From NCBI RefSeq assembly GCF_014648815.1, contig NZ_BMRV01000007.1, positions 186,001 to 250,000 on the forward strand: DNA of 64,000 nt, in the 5' to 3' direction. Shown here piece by piece: positions 43,620 through 52,148 of this stretch (position 1 is the first letter of the stretch; each line of letters opens with the position of its first letter). Below the pieces are notes generated by a model, which saw only the letters and a program-made list of their open reading frames with translations, made no database searches and was not told where the DNA came from. The stretch is from Streptomyces flaveolus. Its GTDB lineage: Bacteria; Actinomycetota; Actinomycetes; Streptomycetales; Streptomycetaceae. The position numbers were made by a program, and so were the translations under genes.

Positions 43620-45490
43620 GCCGTCTCCTCGATCTCTTCCAGTCGGTGCAGTACGTCGTCTCGGTGCAGTACGTCGTCGTCCAGCGGCTCGCCGAGGGAG
43701 CCGCCGTCGAGGTCCGGCGCGTTCTCGGCCTCGTGCCCGGTGCGCCGAGCGGTGGTCTCCTCGTCGGTCTCGCGGGTGACGACGGCCCGGTACCGGGGCT
43801 CGGTGTGGAGCAGGTTCCGGTGGACGCCGACCGCCGCCACCCGGTCGTCGTGCAGGAACACGATGCGTTCCGCGCGGTCCAGCAGCAGCGGTGACGAGGT
43901 GAACACCACCGTGGTGCGCCCCGCGCGCAGGGTCCGTACGCCCTCCGCGATCCGCGCCTCGGTGTGCGAGTCCACCGCGGAGGTCGGTTCGTCCAGGACG
44001 AGCACCTCCGGGTCAGTGATCAGGGACCGGGCCAGGGCGAGCCGCTGGCGCTGGCCGCCCGAGAGGGAGCGGCCCCGCTCGGTGATGCGGGCGTCCATCG
44101 GGTCGTCGGCGCCCAGCGACCCCTGTGCGAGCGCCGCCAGCACGTCCCCGCACTGGGCCGCGGCCAGCGCGTCCTCGGCGGCGACGGCGCCGGAGGCGGG
44201 CACGTCGAGCAGTTCCCGCAGCGTCCCGGAGAGCAGCACCGGGTCCTTGTCCTGGACCAGGACGGCCGTGCGCGCGGAGTCCAGCGGCAGCTCGTCGAGC
44301 GGCACCCCGCCCAGCAGGGCCGAGGCACCCTCCTCCGAGGGGTGACCGCCGAGACGTTCCGCGAGACGGCCGGCCGCGTCGGGGTCGCCGCACACCACGG
44401 CGGTGAGCAGGCCCTTCGGGGCGAGCAGACCGGTGGACGGGTCGTACAGGTCCCCGGCCGGCACCTCGGCGGCGCGCGACCCCGCGGTGTCCGTGGCCCG
44501 CTCCAGCGCCAGTACGCGTGCGGCCCGCTTGGCCGAGGGCCGGGAGAAGGAGTACGCCATGGCGATCTCCTCGAAGTGCCGCAGCGGATAGGTGAGGATC
44601 ATGACGGAGCTGTAGACGGTGACGAGTTCGCCGACGCCGATGCGGCCCTCGCGGGCCAGGTGCACGCCGTGCCAGATCACCGCGATCAGCAGCAGTCCCG
44701 GCAGCAGCACCTGGATCGCGGAGATCAGGGACCACATCCGGGCGCTGCGGACGGCCGCGTGCCGCACCTCCTGGGAGGCGCCGCGGTAGCGGTCGAGGAA
44801 GAGCTCCTCGCCACCGATGCCGCGCAGCACCCGCAGTCCCGCGACGGTGTCCGAGGCCAGTTCGGTGGCGCGTCCGGCCTTTTCGCGCTGGACGTCGGCC
44901 CGCCGGGTGGCGCGGGGGAGCAGGGGCAGCACCGCGAGGGCCAGCACGGGCAGACCCGCCGCGACGACGACCCCGAGCGACGGTTCGTAGACGACCAGGC
45001 CGACGCAGACCAGCACGATGGTCACCGCCGCCGCGGTGAACCGGGACACGGCCTCCACGAACCAGCCGATCTTCTCGACGTCGCCCGTGGAGACGGCGAC
45101 GACCTCGCCGGCCGCGACGCGGCGGGTCAGTGCCGAGCCCAGCATCGCGGTCTTGCGGGCCAGCAGTTGCTGGACGCGGGCCGCGGCGGTGATCCAGTTG
45201 GTGACCGCGGAGCGGTGCAGGAAGGTGTCGCCGAGGGCGTTGCCCACGCAGCACAGCGCCATGAGACCACCGGCGGCGGCGAGTCGGGCGCCGGAGCGGT
45301 CGACGACGGCCTGGACGGCGAGGCCGACGCAGAAGGGGAGGGCGGAGACGGAGGCGAAGTGCAGCAGGCCCCAGGCCAGCGACTTGAGTTGGCCACCCAG
45401 CTGGTTCCGGAACAGCCACCACAGAAAACGGGGGCCCGAACGCGCGTCGGGCACGCCCGGGTCGGGATACGGAAGGTCTTGGATCTGCAT
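43616..45490 (-). CDS. ABC exporter half-transporter with degenerate Walker A
   Basis: 624 residues: six membrane helices (about 40-315) then a nucleotide-binding domain. Here the signature LSGGQRQRLALARSL is canonical (476-480) and Walker B keeps DE (LVLDEPTSAVD), but the P-loop is replaced by CGDPDAAGR (367-375, no GKS/T) and the switch His is Ser (FTSSP, ~532). Thus its own Walker A cannot bind ATP normally, while its signature can complete the partner's site. C-terminal acidic tail contains a tandem duplication. ATG 45490 chosen; the upstream frame is implausible. Confidence 0.88.
   Translation of the reverse strand: MQIQDLPYPDPGVPDARSGPRFLWWLFRNQLGGQLKSLAWGLLHFASVSALPFCVGLAVQAVVDRSGARLAAAGGLMALCCVGNALGDTFLHRSAVTNWITAAARVQQLLARKTAMLGSALTRRVAAGEVVAVSTGDVEKIGWFVEAVSRFTAAAVTIVLVCVGLVVYEPSLGVVVAAGLPVLALAVLPLLPRATRRADVQREKAGRATELASDTVAGLRVLRGIGGEELFLDRYRGASQEVRHAAVRSARMWSLISAIQVLLPGLLLIAVIWHGVHLAREGRIGVGELVTVYSSVMILTYPLRHFEEIAMAYSFSRPSAKRAARVLALERATDTAGSRAAEVPAGDLYDPSTGLLAPKGLLTAVVCGDPDAAGRLAERLGGHPSEEGASALLGGVPLDELPLDSARTAVLVQDKDPVLLSGTLRELLDVPASGAVAAEDALAAAQCGDVLAALAQGSLGADDPMDARITERGRSLSGGQRQRLALARSLITDPEVLVLDEPTSAVDSHTEARIAEGVRTLRAGRTTVVFTSSPLLLDRAERIVFLHDDRVAAVGVHRNLLHTEPRYRAVVTRETDEETTARRTGHEAENAPDLDGGSLGEPLDDDVLHRDDVLHRLEEIEETA
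43643..43678. repeat. 18-base tandem duplication inside the exporter gene
   Basis: TCGGTGCAGTACGTCGTC occurs twice without gap (43643-43660, 43661-43678). In the protein it gives DDVLHR twice in the C-terminal tail, an in-frame recent-looking duplication. Confidence 0.85.
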
Positions 45491-45705
45491 GACGTCCCAG
45501 AGGCTCGGGTCAGGGGGTGCCGCGCGACACGGCATCAAGAGGCTGCAAACCGTGAAAGGTTCGCGTCGCGGCATGCCCAAAATCAAGCGGTTTTCCGCGA
45601 TGGGGTACGAATCCGGCTGCCGGGCGCCGGCGGTCCGGCGACCGGGCCGGTGCAACGACCCGGGCGGCCGGGAACGTTCCGCGCGGCGAGTGCGACGATG
45701 GACTG

Positions 45706-46464
45706 ATGCGAAGCGGTGGAGCACGGCGTACGACGGTCACGATGGTGGCACTCGGTTCTCTTCTGGCGGCGCTGTCAGCCTGCGGCGGCGGACCGTCCGG
45801 GCACGGTGCGCAGGACGGTGCGACCCGGCCCGCCGGCGGCGCGGCCGACACGAGCGGCGCCCCGGCCGACACCGCGCGGATCCCGGATGTCGGCGACCGG
45901 TTGCAGCAGCGCATTCCCGCCGAGTCCCGTCAGGTCGTCGCGGTGTACGGCGAGGGCAGGGACTCCGCCGTGTCCACGGTCGTGCTGTACACGAAGCAGG
46001 GGTCCGTCTGGCACCGGACGCGCAGTTGGGCGGCGCACAACGGCCGGAAGGGGTGGACGACCGACCACCGCGAGGACGACAAGCGCAGTCCCGTGGGTGT
46101 CTTCACGCTCAGCGACGCGGGCGGCGTGCTCCCCGACCCGGACCCGGCCGCCGGCGCGGGACTGCCCTACACCCGGTCCTCCGCCTTCGCGGCGCCGCGC
46201 TCGTGGGGCGAGTCGTACTGGCACGACTTCGACTACGTCATCGCCATCGACTACAACCGGGTCAAGGGCACGTCGCCGAACGACCCGACCCGTCCCGAGG
46301 GCGCGTCCAAGGGCGGTTCGATCTGGCTGCACATGGACCACGGCAGCGGCACGTCAGCCTGCGTCAGCCTCCCCAAGGCGGGGATGGAGTACCTGCTGCG
46401 GACGCTGGACCCGGACCGGCATCCGGTGGTGGTGATGGGGGACCGGGCGGAGCTGAAGGCCTGA
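45706..46464 (+). CDS. L,D-transpeptidase family lipoprotein
   Basis: 252 residues. Lipobox ALSAC with Cys26, then a low-complexity Gly/Ala/Thr spacer and a YkuD-like catalytic domain with WAAHNGRKGWTTD, KRSPVGVFTLSDAGG, and the catalytic site near the end: His209/His212 and Cys219 in WLHMDHGSGTSACVSLP. Acts at the outer face of the membrane on peptidoglycan 3-3 cross-links or protein attachment. ATG 45706. Divergent from the exporter pair; convergent with a MarR gene. Confidence 0.87.
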   Translation: MRSGGARRTTVTMVALGSLLAALSACGGGPSGHGAQDGATRPAGGAADTSGAPADTARIPDVGDRLQQRIPAESRQVVAVYGEGRDSAVSTVVLYTKQGSVWHRTRSWAAHNGRKGWTTDHREDDKRSPVGVFTLSDAGGVLPDPDPAAGAGLPYTRSSAFAAPRSWGESYWHDFDYVIAIDYNRVKGTSPNDPTRPEGASKGGSIWLHMDHGSGTSACVSLPKAGMEYLLRTLDPDRHPVVVMGDRAELKA

Positions 46465-46487
46465 CCGGTCCGGGCGCGGCGCAGCGC

Positions 46488-46961
46488 CTACGCCGCACCG
46501 GACCCGTGTCCGTTCCCGGGCTCCGTGTCGGGTCCGTCGACCAGCGTGTCCAGGAGTCCGCCCAGCACGGCGCGCTGCTCGTCCGTGAGCGGGGCGAGGA
46601 TCTCCTCGGCGGCCAGCCGCCGTGCGCCGTGCACCTCCCGCAGGGTCGCGCGCCCGTCGTCCGTGAGCTCGATCCGGATGACCCGGCGATTGGCCGGATC
46701 AGGGGCGCGCCGCACCTTCCCGGCCGCCTCCAGCCCGTCGACCAGTGTCGTGACCGCCCGTGGTACGACCTCCAGCCGCTCGGCCAGATCGGCCATGCGC
46801 GGCGGCGAGCCGTAGTGCGCCAGCGTGCGCAGCAGCCGGGACTGGGCCGGTGTGATGCCGAGGTCGCGCCGTTCGAGATGGCGCTTCTGGATGCGGTGCA
46901 CCCTGCGGGTGAGCCGCAGCAACTGCTCGGCGAGCGGGCCGTCGGGGTCGGGGGCGGTCAT
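46488..46961 (-). CDS. MarR family transcriptional regulator
   Basis: 157 residues. MarR winged helix: LGITPAQSRLLRTLAHYGSP, MADLAERLEVVPRAVTTLVD, GLEAAGKVRRAPDPANRRVI (wing), and C-terminal dimer helix. Divergent from an ABC exporter gene with an inverted repeat between, so it probably represses exporter and itself, and responds to a drug-like ligand. Confidence 0.9.
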   Translation of the reverse strand: MTAPDPDGPLAEQLLRLTRRVHRIQKRHLERRDLGITPAQSRLLRTLAHYGSPPRMADLAERLEVVPRAVTTLVDGLEAAGKVRRAPDPANRRVIRIELTDDGRATLREVHGARRLAAEEILAPLTDEQRAVLGGLLDTLVDGPDTEPGNGHGSGAA

Positions 46962-46985
46962 GCGGGAACAATAACAGGACGACGT

Positions 46986-47010
46986 TCATTGTGAGTATAG
47001 GTAACAATGA
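46986..47010. promoter_or_regulatory. candidate MarR operator
   Basis: TCATTGT (46986-46992) and ACAATGA (47004-47010) are exact inverted repeats with an 11-base spacer, in the divergent region. The spacer contains a TATACT on the minus strand, which would be the marR -10, so binding would block it. A further ACAAT half-site is at about 46968. Confidence 0.75.
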
Positions 47011-47086
47011 GCTATGGACCGTCGTCCGTCAGGCCTCCGACCCGCGCGGTCTCTCCGGCCTTCCCTCGCGCCTCCCGTAGGAGCCC

Positions 47087-48889
47087 ATGCATCCCGACCG
47101 TGAAACCACCTGGACGCCACCCGCCGACGCCGAGGAACAGCCCCGGCAGGTGCGCCGCATCCTGAAGCTGTTCCGTCCCTACCGGGGCCGTCTCGCGATC
47201 GTCGGACTGCTCGTCGGCGCCGCGTCGCTGGTCTCGGTCGCCACGCCCTTCCTGCTCAGGGAGATCCTCGACGTCGCGATCCCCGAAGGGCGCACCGGCC
47301 TGCTGAGCCTGCTCGCCCTCGGCATGATCCTCGGCGCCGTCCTCACCAGCGTCTTCGGCGTGCTGCAGACGCTGATCTCCACGACGGTCGGCCAGCGCGT
47401 CATGCACGACCTGCGCACCGCCGTGTACGGCCGGCTCCAGCGCATGTCCCTCGCCTTCTTCACCCGCACCCGCACCGGCGAGGTCCAGTCCCGCATCGCC
47501 AACGACATCGGCGGCATGCAGGCCACCGTCACCTCCACGGCGACCTCCCTGGTCTCCAACCTCACCAGCGTGGTCGCCACGATCGTGGCGATGGTCGTCC
47601 TGGACTGGCGCCTGACCGTCGTATCGCTGCTGCTCCTGCCGGTCTTCGTGTGGATCAGCCGCCGGGTCGGCAGGGAGCGCAGGAAGATCACCACCAGACG
47701 CCAGAAGCAGATGGCGGCGATGGCCGCCACCGTCACCGAGTCGCTCTCCGTCAGCGGCATCCTGCTGGGCCGCACCATGGGCCGCTCCGACTCGCTCACC
47801 CGCGCCTTCTCCGACGAGTCCGAGCGCCTGGTCGACCTGGAGGTGCGGTCGAACATGGCGGGCCGCTGGCGCATGGCGGTCATCACGATCGTCATGGCCG
47901 CCATGCCGGCCGTCATCTACTGGACCGCCGGCATCGCCCTCCAGCTCGGCGGTCCGGACGTCTCCCTCGGCACCATCGTCGCCTTCGTCTCGCTCCAGCA
48001 GGGACTGTTCCGCCCGGCGGTGAGCCTGCTGTCGACGGGCGTCCAGATCCAGACCTCCCTCGCCCTCTTCCAGCGCATCTTCGAGTACCTCGACCTGCCG
48101 ATCGACATCACCGAACGGGACGAGCCCGTCCGCCTCGAACGGGTCAAGGGCGAGGTCCGCTTCGAGAACGTCGAGTTCCGCTACGACGGCAAGGGCGGCC
48201 CGGTCCTCGACGGCATCGACGTCACCGTCCCCGCGGGCGGCAGCCTCGCCGTCGTCGGCCCGACGGGTGCGGGCAAGTCCACGCTGGGCTACCTGGTGCC
48301 GCGGCTGTACGACGTGACGGGCGGCCGGGTCACCCTCGACGGGGTCGACGTACGGGACCTGGACTTCGACACCCTCGCCCGCTCGGTCGGCGTCGTCTCG
48401 CAGGAGACGTACCTCTTCCACGCCTCGGTCGCCGAGAACCTGCGCTTCGCCAAGCCGGACGCCACCGACGAGGAGCTGGAGGCGGCGGCGCGGGCGGCCC
48501 AGATCCACGACCACATCGCCGCCCTGCCCGACGGCTACGACACGGTCGTCGGCGAACGCGGCCACCGCTTCTCCGGCGGGGAGAAGCAGCGCCTGGCCAT
48601 CGCCCGCACCATCCTGCGCGACCCGCCCGTCCTCGTCCTCGACGAGGCGACCAGCGCCCTGGACACCCGCACCGAGGCGGCCGTGCAGGACGCCATCGAC
48701 GCCCTGTCGGCCAACCGCACCACCATCACCATCGCGCACCGCCTGTCCACCGTCCGGGGTGCCGACCGGATCGTGGTCCTCGACGCGGGCCGCCTGGCCG
48801 AGCAGGGCACGCACGAGGAGCTGCTGGCGCTGGACGGGCGGTACGCGGCCCTGGTGCGGCGGGACGCCCGACTGGAGCCGACAGGATGA
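47087..48889 (+). CDS. ABC exporter, fused permease and ATPase
   Basis: 600 residues. Six membrane helices (about 30-310) and one complete nucleotide-binding domain: Walker A VGPTGAGKSTLGYLV, signature FSGGEKQRLAIAR, Walker B VLVLDEATSALD and switch His in IAHRLSTV. All motifs canonical, so it can work as a homodimer, unlike the pair at 41838-45490. Multidrug/lipid exporter family, cargo unknown. Regulated by the divergent MarR protein on context. Confidence 0.92.
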   Translation: MHPDRETTWTPPADAEEQPRQVRRILKLFRPYRGRLAIVGLLVGAASLVSVATPFLLREILDVAIPEGRTGLLSLLALGMILGAVLTSVFGVLQTLISTTVGQRVMHDLRTAVYGRLQRMSLAFFTRTRTGEVQSRIANDIGGMQATVTSTATSLVSNLTSVVATIVAMVVLDWRLTVVSLLLLPVFVWISRRVGRERRKITTRRQKQMAAMAATVTESLSVSGILLGRTMGRSDSLTRAFSDESERLVDLEVRSNMAGRWRMAVITIVMAAMPAVIYWTAGIALQLGGPDVSLGTIVAFVSLQQGLFRPAVSLLSTGVQIQTSLALFQRIFEYLDLPIDITERDEPVRLERVKGEVRFENVEFRYDGKGGPVLDGIDVTVPAGGSLAVVGPTGAGKSTLGYLVPRLYDVTGGRVTLDGVDVRDLDFDTLARSVGVVSQETYLFHASVAENLRFAKPDATDEELEAAARAAQIHDHIAALPDGYDTVVGERGHRFSGGEKQRLAIARTILRDPPVLVLDEATSALDTRTEAAVQDAIDALSANRTTITIAHRLSTVRGADRIVVLDAGRLAEQGTHEELLALDGRYAALVRRDARLEPTG

Positions 48890-48924
48890 CGATATGCCGG
48901 AATTGAGGTGATAAGGAGGTTACC

Positions 48925-48942
48925 GTGCCCGCATGCACATGA
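48925..48942 (+). other. possible five-codon leader ORF before the MltG-like gene
   Basis: AAGGAGGT at 48913-48920 is followed 4 bases later by GTG CCC GCA TGC ACA TGA. Its stop codon overlaps the second in-frame ATG (48939) of the MltG-like gene. The strong Shine-Dalgarno is 12 bases from the first MltG ATG (48933). May be a leader minigene or chance. Confidence 0.3.
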
Positions 48943-49877
48943 ACACTCCGCGACGGAGCACGAGGAGTCCGAGGAGCCCGAGAACCCCGAGATTCCTGAG
49001 AACGCCGAGCACACCGAGACACCCGAGGTCCCCGAGGCCCCCCCGGGGAACGGTCCGGCTGACGCGCCGGGGCCGCATCGCCCTGATCGCGGCCGGAGCC
49101 CTCGTGGCCGGAGCCGCCGTGGCGGTGCCGCTGCTGATGACGGACGACGAGGGTGAGTCCCGGCCCACGTCCCTGGTGATCCCGGAGGGCTGGCGCGCGA
49201 CCCAGGTCTACGAGGCCGTCGACAAGACCCTCGACCTGCCCGTCGGCACCACCAAGAAGTCCCTGGCCAGAGCAGACCTGAAGCTGCCGAACGACGCCGA
49301 GGGCAACCCGGAGGGCTACCTCTTCCCGGCGACCTATCCGCTCGGTGAGCAGCCGACCCCGGAGAAGCTGCTGGCGGCCATGGTCGACACGGCGAAGAAG
49401 AGGTTCCACGGCGCCCCGATCGCCGCGGGCGCGCAGCGCAACGCGCTGAACGTCTACCAGGCGGTCACCATCGCGAGCATCGTCCAGGCGGAGGCCGCGA
49501 CCAAGGACGACATGGGCAAGGTCGCCCGGGTGATCTTCAACCGCCTGGAGCGGGGCATGCCGCTGCAGATGGACTCCACCATCAACTACGCCCTGGGCCG
49601 CTCCACGCTCGCGACGAGCACGGGCGACACCCGGATCAACAGCCCCTACAACTCGTACCAGCGGATGGGCCTGCCGCCCACGCCCATCGACAACCCGGGC
49701 GAGGAGGCGATGCGCGCGGCGATCGACCCGACGCCTGGGGACTGGCTGTACTTCGTCACGGTCAAGCCGGGCGACACCCGTTTCACCGCCGACTACGCCG
49801 AGCACCGGCACAACGTCGACGAGTTCAACGCCAACCGGCGGAGCGCCTCGCCTCCGGCCGGTGCCGGTGCCCGGTGA
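48933..49877 (+). CDS. MltG-like endolytic transglycosylase (short form)
   Basis: 314 residues. Cytoplasmic N terminus rich in Ser/Pro/Arg/Thr (residues 7-38), membrane helix at 46-69 (RIALIAAGALVAGAAVAVPL), then the YceG/MltG domain with LVIPEGWRATQVYEAV, EGYLFPATYPL and the catalytic Glu187 in ASIVQAEA, followed by VARVIFNRLERGMPLQMDS and SPYNSYQRMGLPPTPIDNPG. Terminates nascent glycan strands at the outer face of the membrane. Canonical streptomycete MltG is longer and beside aroE/ruvX, so this looks like a second copy. The repetitive N terminus shows a frame-switch signature. Confidence 0.85.
   Translation: MHMNTPRRSTRSPRSPRTPRFLRTPSTPRHPRSPRPPRGTVRLTRRGRIALIAAGALVAGAAVAVPLLMTDDEGESRPTSLVIPEGWRATQVYEAVDKTLDLPVGTTKKSLARADLKLPNDAEGNPEGYLFPATYPLGEQPTPEKLLAAMVDTAKKRFHGAPIAAGAQRNALNVYQAVTIASIVQAEAATKDDMGKVARVIFNRLERGMPLQMDSTINYALGRSTLATSTGDTRINSPYNSYQRMGLPPTPIDNPGEEAMRAAIDPTPGDWLYFVTVKPGDTRFTADYAEHRHNVDEFNANRRSASPPAGAGAR
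48957..49046 (+). repeat. period-9 low-complexity repeat in the MltG-like gene
   Basis: About ninety bases of degenerate CCCGAGxxx/CCGAGxxxx units. Read in the annotated frame they give SPR/TPR repeats with many rare AGA/AGG/ACA codons; in the +2 frame they give PEN/PEI/PEV acidic repeats with normal streptomycete codons. Confidence 0.75.
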
Positions 49878-49889
49878 GCCGGCGGGGCG

Positions 49890-50969
49890 TCACGCGGCGA
49901 CCGGTTCCTCCTCGGCCAGCAGCCGCCTGATGTCGCGTACGGCCGCGCGTCCCGCCCGGTTGGCGCCGATGGTGCTGGCCGACGGCCCGTAACCGACGAG
50001 GTGGACCCGCGGATCGGCGACCGCGCGCGTCCCCTCGACCCGGATGCCGCCGCCCGCCTCGCGCAGCCGCAGCGGCCTCAGGTGCTCGATGGCGGCCCGG
50101 AACCCCGTGGCCCACAGGATGACGTCGGCGGCCACCTGCCGGCCGTCGCTCCACTCGGCCCCGTCGGGCGTGATCCGCTCGAACATGGGCTGCCGGTCCA
50201 GCACGCCGGACTCCAGTCCCGCCCGGATCGCGTCGTTGAGCGGCAGCCCGGTCACCGAGACCACGCTCTTCGGCGGCAGCCCCTGCCGCACCCGCTCCTC
50301 CACGAGCGCCACCGCCGCCCGGCCCGCGTCCTCGTCGAAGGGCCCCTCACGGAAGACGGGGGGCCGCCTGGTGACCCACGTGGTGGCCGCGGCGTACGGG
50401 GCGATCTCCAGCAGGTGCTGCGTGCCCGACGCGCCCCCGCCCACCACGATCACGCGCTGCCCGGCGAACTCCTCGGGCCCCGCGTACTGAGCGGTGTGCA
50501 CCTGGCGGCCACGGAAGGTCTCCTGGCCCGGGTAACGCGGCCAGAAGGGGCGGTCCCAGGTGCCGGTCGCGTTGATCAGCGCCCGCGTCGACCAGGTGCC
50601 GTCCGAGGTCTCCACGAGCAGCCTCCCGCCGTTCCCCTCGCGCACCGCGCGGACGTCGACGGGGCGCCTCACCCGCAGGTCGAAGGCGCGCTCGTACGCC
50701 GCGAAGTACTCGGCGACGACCGCCGAGGACGGCCGCGCCGGATCGGCGCCGGTGAGCTCCATGCCGGGCAGGGCGTGCATGCCGTGCACCTTGCCGTACG
50801 TCAGCGACGGCCAGCGGAACTGCCAGGCGCCGCCCGGCCCGGGGGAGTGGTCGAGCACCACGAAGTCGCGCTCGGGCTCGAACCCGGTGCGCCGCAGGTG
50901 ATAGGCCCCGGCCAGCCCCGCCTGACCGGCTCCGACGACGACGACCTCGACCTCGCGTGTGTTGTTCAC
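49890..50969 (-). CDS. FAD-dependent monooxygenase / flavoprotein
   Basis: 359 residues. FAD site VVVVGAGQAGLAGAYHL near residue 10, a second Rossmann motif VIVVGGGASGTQHLLEI around 170, and a flavin-closing motif ILWATGFRAAIEHL near 300. Pattern of class B flavin monooxygenase-like proteins (YpdA/CzcO group). Probably uses NADPH; substrate not known. GTG 50969 chosen; upstream frame to 51374 is antisense to the YjbQ gene. Weak GGTAGA-type Shine-Dalgarno. Confidence 0.83.
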   Translation of the reverse strand: MNNTREVEVVVVGAGQAGLAGAYHLRRTGFEPERDFVVLDHSPGPGGAWQFRWPSLTYGKVHGMHALPGMELTGADPARPSSAVVAEYFAAYERAFDLRVRRPVDVRAVREGNGGRLLVETSDGTWSTRALINATGTWDRPFWPRYPGQETFRGRQVHTAQYAGPEEFAGQRVIVVGGGASGTQHLLEIAPYAAATTWVTRRPPVFREGPFDEDAGRAAVALVEERVRQGLPPKSVVSVTGLPLNDAIRAGLESGVLDRQPMFERITPDGAEWSDGRQVAADVILWATGFRAAIEHLRPLRLREAGGGIRVEGTRAVADPRVHLVGYGPSASTIGANRAGRAAVRDIRRLLAEEEPVAA

Positions 50970-51068
50970 GTTTCTACCAACGGTGTGTCCGCTCCCGATC
51001 TTCCCGGTGGCCGTGTCCACGGCCCGACGCTCCCGCCCGGCACGTGCCGCGTGCGTCAGGATGGGGGC

Positions 51069-51491
51069 ATGCCAGATGCCTTCACCACCCGAGTCATCAA
51101 CCTCGCCACCGGCTCCGCGGAGCGGGTCGCCGACATCACCGGAGACTGCGAGTCCTTCCTCCGCGAGGTGGCGGCGGGCCGCGACGGCCTCCTCAGCGTC
51201 TTCGTCCCGCACGCCACCGCGGGGATCGCGATCATCGAGACGGGCGCGGGCAGCGACGACGACCTGCTGGCCGCCCTGCACACCCTGCTCCCGGCCGACG
51301 ACCGCTGGCAGCACCGCCACGGCAGCCCCGGCCACGGCCGCGACCACGTCCTGCCCGCCTTCGTCCCCCCGCACGCCACCCTGCCGGTGATCGACGGCCG
51401 CCTGGAACTCGGCACCTGGCAGTCGGTGTGCCTGGTGGACACGAACCGGGACAACCCCGAACGCCGGGTGCGTCTCAGCTTCCTGGGGTAG
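51069..51491 (+). CDS. YjbQ family protein (secondary thiamine-phosphate synthase-like)
   Basis: 140 residues. YjbQ/UPF0047 motifs: LLSVFVPHATAGIAIIE, HRHGSPGHGRDHVLPAFVPPH and GRLELGTWQSVCLVD. A low thiamine-phosphate synthase activity has been reported for relatives but the true role is unsure. GGGGG before the ATG. Divergent from the flavoprotein gene by 99 bases. Confidence 0.87.
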   Translation: MPDAFTTRVINLATGSAERVADITGDCESFLREVAAGRDGLLSVFVPHATAGIAIIETGAGSDDDLLAALHTLLPADDRWQHRHGSPGHGRDHVLPAFVPPHATLPVIDGRLELGTWQSVCLVDTNRDNPERRVRLSFLG

Positions 51492-51557
51492 CCGGGAGCC
51501 GCGGGGCGGCTGGACCCGCGGAAGGGTTCGCGCGGGAGCCGGGGGTGTCTGGGGCGG

Positions 51558-52082
51558 TCAGCCGGTGCCCTCGATGTGCAGGGTCAGCTGCTTGAGCAGT
51601 GCGGCGAGGCGGGTGCGGTCGCGGGCCGTGAGGGCGCCGAACAACTCGTCCTCGGCCTTGCCGCGGAGCGACATCGCCCGTTTCCAGACCTCCAGGCCGG
51701 CCTCGGTCACCTCGATGTCGACGCGACGCCGGTCGTCCGTGGCCGGTGCCCGGCGGACCCAGCCGGACCGCTCCAGCGCGTCGAGCCGACCGGTCGTCCC
51801 GGCGGCGCTCACGCCGAGATCGGCGGCGAGTGCGGAGGGGGTCGTCCGGCCCGGGGTGTCCCGGATCATCAGGTGATGCAGAGTCTCGTACTCGTGGATC
51901 TGCAGCCCGGCCCCCTCGACGGCGTGGCGCGTGCTCTGCTTGAGGTGGCGTCTGATCCGGTCCAGCCGGACCGTGATCGCCTCCACTTCGTCGTCGAACT
52001 CGATGCCGATCCAATGGTCACGCCAGCGGTCGACATGGCGGTCCGCCCAGTCGTGCGGCTGGTCGGGGTGGGGTTCCTCCAT
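51558..52082 (-). CDS. MarR family transcriptional regulator
   Basis: 174 residues. N-terminal ~35 residues extra, then dimer helix, IHEYETLHHLMIRDTPGRTT, recognition helix DLGVSAAGTTGRLDALERSG, wing TDDRRRVDIEV. Divergent from an MFS exporter with a strong inverted repeat between; likely represses it and itself. ATG 52082 preferred to upstream codons that are antisense to the exporter. Confidence 0.9.
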   Translation of the reverse strand: MEEPHPDQPHDWADRHVDRWRDHWIGIEFDDEVEAITVRLDRIRRHLKQSTRHAVEGAGLQIHEYETLHHLMIRDTPGRTTPSALAADLGVSAAGTTGRLDALERSGWVRRAPATDDRRRVDIEVTEAGLEVWKRAMSLRGKAEDELFGALTARDRTRLAALLKQLTLHIEGTG

Positions 52083-52103
52083 ACGCCCGATCCTAGCCCT
52101 GTG

Positions 52104-52148
52104 TTTCGGCACCTGATAATTAGTTGACGAACATTTCGGTGCCGAAAT
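52104..52148. promoter_or_regulatory. candidate MarR operator of the MFS divergon
   Basis: TTTCGGCACC (52104-52113) recurs as its exact complement GGTGCCGAAA (52138-52147). The right site is itself a palindrome, ATTTCGGTGCCGAAAT (52133-52148), ending 12 bases before the exporter start, so binding would block initiation or translation. Between them is an A+T-rich stretch likely to hold both -10 elements. Confidence 0.8.

Noticed and set aside
36612..44345. A 2577-codon open frame on the plus strand crossing several minus-strand genes
   Set aside because: It is antisense to the DUF3516 helicase, L31, DUF5709 and the exporter pair, all well-recognised genes, and spans intergenic DNA. Absence of stops is expected at this G+C; composition is low-complexity with no domain.
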